Assembly: GCA_027485795.1 (NCBI GenBank)
Contig: JAIXQK010000073.1
Location: 1-48,128, forward strand
DNA length: 48,128 nucleotides
Direction of reading: 5' to 3'
Source: Oxalobacteraceae bacterium
GTDB taxonomy: Bacteria; Pseudomonadota; Gammaproteobacteria; Burkholderiales; Burkholderiaceae_D
The position numbers and the translations under genes are program-made. The notes under the pieces are model-generated. The model was not told the DNA's origin, did no database searches, and worked only from the letters and a program-made list of their open reading frames with translations. Of the stretch, positions 8,527 to 15,136 are shown in pieces; the first letter of the stretch is position 1; the number at the start of each line of letters is the position of its first letter.

Positions 8527-10455
8527 TTATGTGCGAGATTCAATCGCTTCCCAGCGCTCAAGTGCCTGTAATAGAAGCGTATCGATCTCGGCGTAGCGCT
8601 GATTCAGTTGCTGCGCCTCAGCGGGTGACTGCCGATACAGTGATGGGTCTGCTAATCGCGCCGAGATACTGGTCTGCTCAGCCTCGAGATCGGCAATCAG
8701 CTGAGGAAGCTGTTCCAGCTCACGTTGCTCCTTGAAAGAAAGCTTCTTCGGCTTAGCGATCGCTGGGGAAGCAGTCGCGGACGCATTAGCCGAAGATGAC
8801 ACCGGCTGCGAACTCGCTGCTAACTTGTGCACCGACTTCTTGCCCTCGACAGGCGCGACCGGCGCCCTCACACGCTCCCAGTCACTATAGCCACCGATAT
8901 ATTCTCGCCACCGACCATCGCCCTCTGCCACAAACACCTGGGTCACTACATTATCGAGAAACACCCGATCATGGCTGACCAAGAACACGGTGCCAGCGTA
9001 ATCCTCCAGCAACTGCTCGAGCAACTCCAATGTATCGATGTCCAGGTCGTTGGTTGGCTCATCAAGCACCAGCACATTCGCTGGCTTTGCAAACAGCCTT
9101 GCCAGCAGCAGGCGATTACGCTCACCACCTGACAAGGATTTGACTGGTGAGCGAGCCCGCTCAGGCGCGAACAGAAAATCACCAAGATAGGTCATCACAT
9201 GCTTGCGGTCACCATTGATCTCGACCCAATCACTGCCTGGCGATATAGTTTCGGCCAGCGAAGCATCTTCGTTCAACTGCTCGCGCATCTGATCAAAGTA
9301 AGCGATCTGCAGGCGGCTACCCTGGCGTATCGTTCCCGCATCGGGCTGCTGCTCTCCTAAAATTAATCGAAGCAGCGTTGTCTTCCCAGCGCCATTCACA
9401 CCAATCAAGCCGACCTTGTCACCACGCAGAATCGTCGCGGTGAAATCATTAACGATGACGCGATCATCATAGGCTTTACGCACATCGATCAACTCGGCCA
9501 CCAGCTTGCCGGACTGTTCACCCGCAGACAGCGATAGCTTGACCTGCCCTTGCTGTTCACGTCGGCGTGAACGCTCAAGGCGCAGAGACTCCAAGCGACG
9601 AACTCGTCCCTCATTACGGGTGCGACGGGCCTCGACGCCCTTGCGTATCCACACCTCTTCTTGGGCCAGAAATTTGTCGAACTTCGCATGCTCGATATCT
9701 TCAACCGCGAGCTGCTCTGCTTTTCGGCGCTGGTAGGCACTGAAGTTACCGTCATAGGACTGCAAGCGCCCACGATCAAGTTCGACAATTCGTGTCGCGA
9801 CCTTATCCAGAAAACTACGATCATGCGTGATGAATAACAGGCTGCCACGAAATTCACGTAGCAACTCCTCGAGCCACTGTATCGATGAAAAATCCAGATG
9901 GTTGGTCGGCTCGTCAAGTAACAGCACATCCGGCGCCGCGACTAATGCACGCGCCAATGCCACACGCTTTTTCATGCCACCCGATAGCGTCGCAATCTGG
10001 CGCTGGCCGTCAAGTTGCAGACGCTGCAAGGTTGTCTCAATTCGGTTATTGAGATTCCATCCGTCAGCCACGTCCAATTCGGCTTGCAACGTGTGCAGTC
10101 GATCCATTAATGCCGTGTCGTCGGTGCCCCCTAACTGCGCTGTGAGTTGATGGTAGGTGGTGAGCGACTCTCTGATGTGGGCAATACCACTGGCAACAGC
10201 GTCAAAAATCAGACTGTCGCCATCAAACTGCGGCTCCTGTTCAACATAGGTGACCCGTAGTCCTTGCTGAAGCACCAGCAATCCATCATCAAGCTTTGCT
10301 TGGCTCGCAATGACTCGCAGCAGAGACGACTTGCCGGTACCGTTACGTCCGATCAGACCAATACGCTCGCCTGCCTCAAGCGAGAACTCAGCATGATCAA
10401 GGAGCGCAACATGGCCGAAGGCCAACTGAGCATTGCTTAAAGAAATAACTGCCAT
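8527..10455 (-). CDS. uup: ABC-F family ATPase Uup
   Basis: 642 residues with two ABC cassettes and no membrane domain, the ABC-F layout. The first cassette has GRNGTGKS, signature LSGGMKKR and LLLDEPTNHLD. The second has GVNGAGKT, LSGGERNR and LVLDEPTNDLD. The helical linker between them is arginine-rich. The C-terminal 90 residues are charged and coiled-coil-like (FKEQRELEQLPQLIADLEAEQ), the DNA-binding tail that separates Uup from EttA and YbiT. ABC-F proteins act on ribosomes; Uup has also been linked to transposon excision and branched-DNA handling. The start chosen is the ATG at 10455 (MAVISLSNAQLAFGH). A longer frame to 10518 lacks family support. Confidence 0.95.
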   Translation of the reverse strand: MAVISLSNAQLAFGHVALLDHAEFSLEAGERIGLIGRNGTGKSSLLRVIASQAKLDDGLLVLQQGLRVTYVEQEPQFDGDSLIFDAVASGIAHIRESLTTYHQLTAQLGGTDDTALMDRLHTLQAELDVADGWNLNNRIETTLQRLQLDGQRQIATLSGGMKKRVALARALVAAPDVLLLDEPTNHLDFSSIQWLEELLREFRGSLLFITHDRSFLDKVATRIVELDRGRLQSYDGNFSAYQRRKAEQLAVEDIEHAKFDKFLAQEEVWIRKGVEARRTRNEGRVRRLESLRLERSRRREQQGQVKLSLSAGEQSGKLVAELIDVRKAYDDRVIVNDFTATILRGDKVGLIGVNGAGKTTLLRLILGEQQPDAGTIRQGSRLQIAYFDQMREQLNEDASLAETISPGSDWVEINGDRKHVMTYLGDFLFAPERARSPVKSLSGGERNRLLLARLFAKPANVLVLDEPTNDLDIDTLELLEQLLEDYAGTVFLVSHDRVFLDNVVTQVFVAEGDGRWREYIGGYSDWERVRAPVAPVEGKKSVHKLAASSQPVSSSANASATASPAIAKPKKLSFKEQRELEQLPQLIADLEAEQTSISARLADPSLYRQSPAEAQQLNQRYAEIDTLLLQALERWEAIESRT

Positions 10456-10617
10456 AGACAAGCTTTGCGCCAAATAACAGCGACGATCAACGAGGAAAAT
10501 AGTGCATTGTACTGGCACCGAGCATGTCGATCATGGCCCGCTTGGCCTTATCGGCCATTGGCCCTCAGTTATAATCAGTCGTCAGACGCTTACACAAAAT
10601 GCGTGCCAAATGATGTG

Positions 10618-10749
10618 GTGATTGACCCGGTGGCGCATTTACCGCAGCCTGTGCAAAACCTGTCACAAGAGATCGTCGGCGATATCCGCCATCATTTTGG
10701 TCAGGCGTTGCTGCAAGGCTTTCATGTTGCGCTGATGTCCTCGCCGTAG
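10618..10749 (+). pseudogene. short ORF that runs into the tRNA half; possible truncated UbiK-like N-terminus
   Basis: From GTG 10618 the frame reads VIDPVAHLPQPVQNL and then IRHHFGQALLQGFHVAL, and ends SSP-stop, the last three codons and the stop being made by the 5' end of the tRNA-Arg half. A perfect TATAAT lies at 10570-10575. The MIDP-like start and the helix with paired hydrophobics resemble the N-terminus of the ubiquinone accessory factor UbiK (BMFP family), but similarity is weak and the conserved TREEF segment is missing. It could equally be a spurious ORF. If real, the gene is cut at the junction. Confidence 0.25.
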
Positions 10750-10778
10750 TTCAATGGATAGAACGAGTGCCTCCTAAG
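10740..10778 (+). repeat. 39-bp direct copy of the 5' half of tRNA-Arg(CCU), left boundary of the island
   Basis: Identical to 15018-15056, the first 39 nt of the intact tRNA gene: acceptor strand, D arm, the 5' strand and loop of the anticodon arm, and the first base of its 3' strand. Identity stops exactly at tRNA position 1 on the left and after position 39 on the right. It cannot make a tRNA because the 3' half is absent. An attachment-site remnant is the simplest reading. Confidence 0.85.
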
Positions 10779-10822
10779 GGAAGTTCAGATGCTGTGAATA
10801 TCCAATGCATTCCCTTAGTGAC

Positions 10823-11150
10823 TTACCGATCATCAATCCAAATTGATTTCCAATAGTGGTCGTGGACTGTCTCGCACCACTCCACCCCATCAGCAAATCC
10901 CCTCGGCATAAGCCGGAATAAATCTTGAACAACTATTTTTAATTTATTAATTGAATTCCACCCAAATCCTATAGCGAAAGCGTACCCAGCACGCACCCTA
11001 GGGTCTAATCCCCACTAGATCCGCATCGAATCCACGGATCGCCCAATCCACTGGTCGAGAAGTTGTAATTACCCTCTCTAACCATCCAGAATCAATCAAT
11101 TCGCACCTAAAGAAAATCCCCTGAATTATCAAAGGGTTAATTAGTGCCAC
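10823..11150 (-). pseudogene. frameshifted small gene, about 108 codons if repaired
   Basis: On the minus strand a GTG at 11150 opens a frame reading GIFFRCELIDSGWLERVI and DWAIRGFDADLVGI. It meets TAG at 11000. Skipping one base in a run of four G (plus-strand C at 11010-11013) moves into a frame that continues LDPRVRAGYAFAIGFGWN and ends at TAA 10823 with HDHYWKSIWIDDR. Both halves look like real protein and join smoothly as DLVGLDPRVRAG. The GTG overlaps the end of the 40-aa ORF upstream. I do not recognise the family. A homopolymer sequencing error is possible, but decay fits the setting. Confidence 0.4.
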
Positions 11151-11259
11151 CTCTGGTCTTCGCTGGGATGGTATTGGCAGACTTGGTTACAATCTTTGGA
11201 TTAACTTTGACGGTAGCTGTGCCGTACTGGCGTACCAGCCACTGTTTGAATGTCAGCAT
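11137..11259 (-). CDS. small 40-residue protein of unknown function
   Basis: ATG at 11259 preceded by an excellent ribosome site (AAAAAGGAG, 7-nt spacing), 40 codons, TAA at 11137. The product begins MLTFKQWLVRQYG and is basic (9 Lys+Arg, no Asp or Glu), with no membrane segment. The last codons overlap the GTG of the frameshifted gene downstream, suggesting a coupled two-gene unit running towards the left tRNA half. It is divergent from the MORN gene. No family is recognised. The ribosome site is the main reason to accept it. Confidence 0.4.
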   Translation of the reverse strand: MLTFKQWLVRQYGTATVKVNPKIVTKSANTIPAKTRGGTN

Positions 11260-11392
11260 GGTGATGCTCCTTTTTATTATTGTTGTGAGAGGGGTCTTTG
11301 GGCACCGGTGCAAAACTCGAAATATTTATCAGTGACAAATACACGGCATTACGTTTGAATTAGCTGCCAGAGCAGCTGCAGGAGAGGTTGAG

Positions 11393-13309
11393 ATGAAACA
11401 GTTTAATAAATTCATAAAGTTTGTAGCATCTGCTGCATTCATCGGCACAACAATGATTTGCTTGTTTGCACATGCTGACCAAACCATATTAGTTACCAAT
11501 AACAATCCTAACAAGTTACCACCGTGTCCCAAACCTAATTATTCAAAAAATAATGATAAAGAGCGTTTTTCAGGCTCACACAATTGCTGGGCGGAGAAAG
11601 TGCTTTTCTCTGATGGCGGAAGATACAATGGTGAATTTAGAGATGGTGAAAAAAATGGATATGGATCGTATATTTCTACCAATGGGGAAAAATACGATGG
11701 GGAATACATAAATGGCAAGCCAAATGGGTGGGGGATATACATTTACTCTAATGGAGACAAGTACACAGGAAACTTTAAAGACAATCTGTTCAATGGCGAA
11801 GGTGTTTTGATAAAACAAAATGGCGTTAAATTATCTGGCATATGGGAGCGTGACATACTCAAAACAAAACAAGACGTAAATTTGCCATCTGCCCTTTCTC
11901 AAAAACTCCAACCGACCCAAACGGTCAAACCACAGTTGGTAAGGTTTTATAGATATAACCCAAAAAATCTTTCTCCTTGCCGAGGAAGTACCTCAGATCA
12001 GAAAAACTGGGATAACTGCTGGGGGCAATACGTCCAAAACATGACCTTCTATAATATGACAGGGGATTTTTACGGGAAATTTTTAAGAAAATTTAATTGT
12101 GTCGGCGAATTCGAAAAAGGAATTCATACTGGTTCCGGTGAATGTATTGCTGAATACAACTGGGGCTACTATAAAGGTGAGTTTATATCTGGTATCCCAC
12201 ATGGTTGGGGAGAATCGAAAATTGAAGTTGATTCTTACATCCGAGAGTCATATTCAGGCGAATGGAAAAATGGTAAGCCAAATGGTGAAGGACGATTAAA
12301 TGTCGGATACGCCGAATTTAGTGGCAATGTGTTTGTTGACGGCAAAATAAATGGCTGGGGTAAGAAAGTAAGTCGAGGCAAAACCTATGAAGGCGAACTT
12401 ATCGATGGACGTCGCTCTGGCTTTGGCATTGAAAATGACACAACTGAAACAGGCGTAAAAATAAGCGAAGGAATTTGGCATCTCGATTCCTTCAGGGGCG
12501 AAGAAAAAAGAAGTGAATTACTCACCCCTTTGAGACAAAAAATTTCGCAATATAAATTCAAGAAATTTGCTCAGCCACCTGCATTCGATATCGAATCATG
12601 CGAAAAATATAAAGAATTTGAAGCCTTGCAAATAAATTTTATTTGGGGAAAGATTGACGAAATCAGTGATTCAAATTCGATACGATTATGTCTGACCAGC
12701 GAAGTATCTCGATTAAAACGGATTGCCGCAAATTTTGAGGAAGTAGCTAGCAACTCGGAACTTAAAAGTACAGCATCGATTGCGTTGCAAAAATCAAACT
12801 ATATAAAAAGCAATATTGATCAACTTTCCGGCAGCACTTGCCTTTGGAAAGCGGTTGCAAGCTTGAATGAATCCAGAGTACAAAATAAACAAGAAAATGT
12901 TGCTGCGTTAAACGCAAAAGGGCTAGGATTTTTCGCAATTTTTAGTATTGATGATTCATTTATAGACATCCGGAATATCTTTTATAATTTTTTTACAGAT
13001 GAATACAATACATCTGCCATTTCTAAAAAAATCAATGCTGCTTTGGCTGAGGACACGTCTTCGTTCAAGCGAAGATATTTTTCCACTCAAGATGCTTCTG
13101 TTACAGCAGCGAGAAATATAAATGCTCAAAATGAGAGGGAAAAAGCCTCCCGAAACAACCGCCCAGTTGATCAGCTTAGTCAAAAGTTTTTTGACTCACT
13201 ATTAACTGACGGGGCGTTGGAAGCCAAAATTTCTGTTCCATTGCGAATTGAAAAAATTGCGACAGGGCGTTGCACAGCCGATAAAAATTTGAATGTTGTT
13301 GGTGATTAG
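11393..13309 (+). CDS. secreted MORN-repeat protein
   Basis: 638 residues. A Sec signal peptide (basic start, hydrophobic core, cleavage likely after AHA at residue 28) sends it to the periplasm or beyond. MORN repeats occur in two blocks: residues about 78-145 (YNGEFRDGEKNGYG, YDGEYINGKPNGWG, YTGNFKDNLFNGEG) and about 260-346 (YKGEFISGIPHGWG, YSGEWKNGKPNGEG, YEGELIDGRRSGFG). Each block is preceded by a CW segment (HNCWAEKV, DNCWGQYV). The C-terminal 240 residues have no recognised domain and are helical, with several cysteines. A good ribosome site (GGAGAGG) precedes the ATG. It lies 49 bp upstream of the caspase gene on the same strand, so the two are probably co-transcribed. MORN repeats usually mediate protein or lipid contacts. 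Function here is unknown. Confidence 0.85.
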   Translation: MKQFNKFIKFVASAAFIGTTMICLFAHADQTILVTNNNPNKLPPCPKPNYSKNNDKERFSGSHNCWAEKVLFSDGGRYNGEFRDGEKNGYGSYISTNGEKYDGEYINGKPNGWGIYIYSNGDKYTGNFKDNLFNGEGVLIKQNGVKLSGIWERDILKTKQDVNLPSALSQKLQPTQTVKPQLVRFYRYNPKNLSPCRGSTSDQKNWDNCWGQYVQNMTFYNMTGDFYGKFLRKFNCVGEFEKGIHTGSGECIAEYNWGYYKGEFISGIPHGWGESKIEVDSYIRESYSGEWKNGKPNGEGRLNVGYAEFSGNVFVDGKINGWGKKVSRGKTYEGELIDGRRSGFGIENDTTETGVKISEGIWHLDSFRGEEKRSELLTPLRQKISQYKFKKFAQPPAFDIESCEKYKEFEALQINFIWGKIDEISDSNSIRLCLTSEVSRLKRIAANFEEVASNSELKSTASIALQKSNYIKSNIDQLSGSTCLWKAVASLNESRVQNKQENVAALNAKGLGFFAIFSIDDSFIDIRNIFYNFFTDEYNTSAISKKINAALAEDTSSFKRRYFSTQDASVTAARNINAQNEREKASRNNRPVDQLSQKFFDSLLTDGALEAKISVPLRIEKIATGRCTADKNLNVVGD

Positions 13310-13358
13310 AAGATCCGAATTATCATAATCTTTAACCTCAAAAGCGACCGAAGAACCC

Positions 13359-14933
13359 GTGGTTACCAATAACAGATTCAAAAAAAACCTTGCTCTGTGT
13401 CTTATGATCACCAGTTTAATTGGTTGCACTGGAACTTTGCAGAGAAGTATCTCAAAAACATCTAACCCCTGTAAGTCAAGATCTGTTGAAACGCTTCAGA
13501 ATGGCACAGGCGATCCAAGTAAGATAAGAATGCTTGCCGTTACAAATGGCTTATCAGATTTGAGAGAAGAAAAGTTCAAATATCCCGGATCAAATTATGC
13601 TGAACCCCCAGCACCGTGCAATGATGGTCAAATTAATTCTGAGAATGGAACCTTCATCCGGGACAATAAAGGCACCCTCACCCCACTCGACACCAATAAC
13701 AATATCGTCGCAAATATTGACCGAGAGCGCCAGCAGTTAGCTGAAGAGCGTCGTCGACTTGAAGGTGATGTGCATAGTCGGTCAAAAATTGACCGCACTT
13801 ACATTGATCGTGAACGTCAGCAGTTAGCACAGGAACGTCGGCGACTCGAAGAAGAAAAGCGGCAGCGTGAACAAGCTAAGTCCAGCCAAAGAATCAATCT
13901 GCAAGTTACGCATACCCAGCCGAATACGGATGGCAGTTTTTTTATCGAAGTAAAAACTTATGCAGATACAGCATCCTTGCAAATTGATGGTAAAGAGGAA
14001 GGTGGTAGGTCAGATGGCAACTACATAATCAAGCGTGTCGCCAGAGCAGGGCAAGCATCTTCGTTCAAAATCATTGCCACTGATGTCTATGGCAATACTG
14101 ACACCAAAACCATCAATGTAAGTCGTGTAATCACCGAATCAAAAATAACTTACGAAACGCTCAATCCTGGACAGGTGAAGCAGCAGTCTACTCGTGATGC
14201 TGTTGCAATCATCATTGGCATTGCGGATTACAAGAGTCTGCCGAAAGCCGATTTTTCTAATAATGATGCTCGAACTTTCTATGATTATGCGATTCGTGCT
14301 TTAGGCATCAAACCTGAAAACGTCAAGTTACTGGTAGACAGCGACGCTGAAGAGGTTGAAATACTGCGCACATTCAGAAACTGGTTGCCCAGCAAAGTTC
14401 GATCCACCACTGATGTTTATGTGTTTTACAGCGGTCACGGATTACCGACTGCTGATGGTCAGGGTCTCTATCTCATTCCTCCCAGAGCAGCGAAAGACTT
14501 GATCGACGATACAGCAATTCCATTCAGCAAAATCAACGCCGCCCTGCAGTCGGCAAAACCAAAGTCGGTAACCATGATTCTGGATGCTTGCTACAGCGGG
14601 CAAGCACGATCTGGTGAAACCTTGGTTGCCAGTGCTAGACCTGTAACCCTTAAAATTGAAAACCGCCTATTCCCCGAAAACTTTACTGTGATTACTGCTA
14701 GTCAGAACGATCAGATATCGAGTTCCAATCCAGATCTTCAGCACGGTATTTTCAGCTACTACCTGATGAAAGGGATGGAAGGGGATGCTGATGCAAACAG
14801 GGACGGGAAGATTACTCTAGGTGAGATGCAGTCGTATCTTGTTGAGAATGTCGGCAGACAAGCTGGGATGATGAATCGCAAGCAGGAACCACAGTTGTTG
14901 GGTGATGCTAATCGAGTGCTGGTCGGTCGTTAA
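13359..14933 (+). CDS. lipoprotein with coiled coil and caspase-like (peptidase C14) domain
   Basis: 524 residues from a GTG start. A lipobox LIGC with Cys23 after a hydrophobic segment indicates a lipoprotein. Residues about 120-178 form a charged coiled coil containing two copies of DRERQQLAxERRRLE. A small beta-rich region (about 180-270) leads to the C14 caspase/metacaspase fold from about 285: AIIIGIADYK, the catalytic His in YSGHG (His360) and the catalytic Cys in DACYSG (Cys411). Near the end lies DADANRDGKITLGE (about 476-489), an EF-hand-type calcium loop. Both catalytic residues are intact, so it should be an active protease with basic-residue preference by analogy to metacaspases. 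It lies 49 bp after the MORN gene and ends the island cargo. Low G+C codon use sets it apart from the flanks. Confidence 0.88.
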   Translation: MVTNNRFKKNLALCLMITSLIGCTGTLQRSISKTSNPCKSRSVETLQNGTGDPSKIRMLAVTNGLSDLREEKFKYPGSNYAEPPAPCNDGQINSENGTFIRDNKGTLTPLDTNNNIVANIDRERQQLAEERRRLEGDVHSRSKIDRTYIDRERQQLAQERRRLEEEKRQREQAKSSQRINLQVTHTQPNTDGSFFIEVKTYADTASLQIDGKEEGGRSDGNYIIKRVARAGQASSFKIIATDVYGNTDTKTINVSRVITESKITYETLNPGQVKQQSTRDAVAIIIGIADYKSLPKADFSNNDARTFYDYAIRALGIKPENVKLLVDSDAEEVEILRTFRNWLPSKVRSTTDVYVFYSGHGLPTADGQGLYLIPPRAAKDLIDDTAIPFSKINAALQSAKPKSVTMILDACYSGQARSGETLVASARPVTLKIENRLFPENFTVITASQNDQISSSNPDLQHGIFSYYLMKGMEGDADANRDGKITLGEMQSYLVENVGRQAGMMNRKQEPQLLGDANRVLVGR

Positions 14934-14975
14934 CGTGTTGCATACCACCTCACCAACTCTCCATTTCACCTCAGC

Positions 14976-14981
14976 TATAAT
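14976..14981 (+). promoter_or_regulatory. -10 box of the tRNA-Arg promoter
   Basis: Perfect TATAAT 36 bp before the tRNA. A similar stretch (CAGYTATAAT, then AGACGCTT) occurs at 10567-10590, upstream of the left tRNA half. No convincing -35 is seen. Confidence 0.5.
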
Positions 14982-14982
14982 T

Positions 14983-15023
14983 GGCGAGACGCTTCTTCAG
15001 CAATGAAGGTCAAGCGTCTCGCC
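14983..15023 (+). repeat. long hairpin in the tRNA-Arg leader that includes the tRNA 5' end
   Basis: Perfect 12-bp inverted repeat GGCGAGACGCTT (14983-14994) / AAGCGTCTCGCC (15012-15023). An inner 5-bp stem CTTCA/TGAAG closes on a GCAA loop. The right arm contains the first six bases of the mature tRNA, so this hairpin competes with the acceptor stem. Confidence 0.7.
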
Positions 15024-15092
15024 GTAGTTCAATGGATAGAACGAGTGCCTCCTAAGCGCTAGATACAGGTTCGATTCCTGTCGGCGGGACCA
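15018..15092 (+). tRNA. tRNA-Arg(CCU)
   Basis: A full cloverleaf can be drawn. Acceptor strand CTCGCCG pairs with CGGCGGG (one T-G pair). D stem is GTTC/GAAC, anticodon stem AGTGC/GCGCT with loop CTCCTAA giving anticodon CCT, and T stem ACAGG/CCTGT with loop TTCGATT. The discriminator is A and the 3' CCA is encoded (15090-15092). It decodes AGG. The first pair is C-G instead of the more usual G-C. This is the intact copy at the right end of the island. Its 5' half is duplicated at 10740-10778. Confidence 0.95.
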
Positions 15093-15136
15093 TCGATAAG
15101 CGACGATACCAACATCATCTCAAGACGAGGCGCCGC

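Larger units (their letters stand above)
10740..15056. mobile_element. tRNA-Arg-associated genomic island (cargo: MORN protein, caspase-like lipoprotein, decayed small ORFs)
   Basis: The segment is flanked by direct repeats of the 5' half of tRNA-Arg(CCU), is clearly more A+T rich than both flanks, and carries accessory genes with low-G+C codon choice. The A+T-rich part begins just after 10778 and ends near 14970. No integrase, recombinase or transposase gene is present, so it is either a decayed island or one that was mobilised in trans. Insertion at the anticodon loop of a tRNA gene is well known, but usually the 3' half is duplicated. Here it is the 5' half. Confidence 0.65.

Noticed and set aside
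10779-11136. Insertion sequence at the left side of the island
   Set aside because: No transposase motif and no terminal inverted repeats matching at both ends; only a small decayed ORF pair is seen.
14983-15023. Integron attC site
   Set aside because: The hairpin is long, but the bounding RYYYAAC and GTTRRRY core sites are absent and no integron integrase lies nearby.
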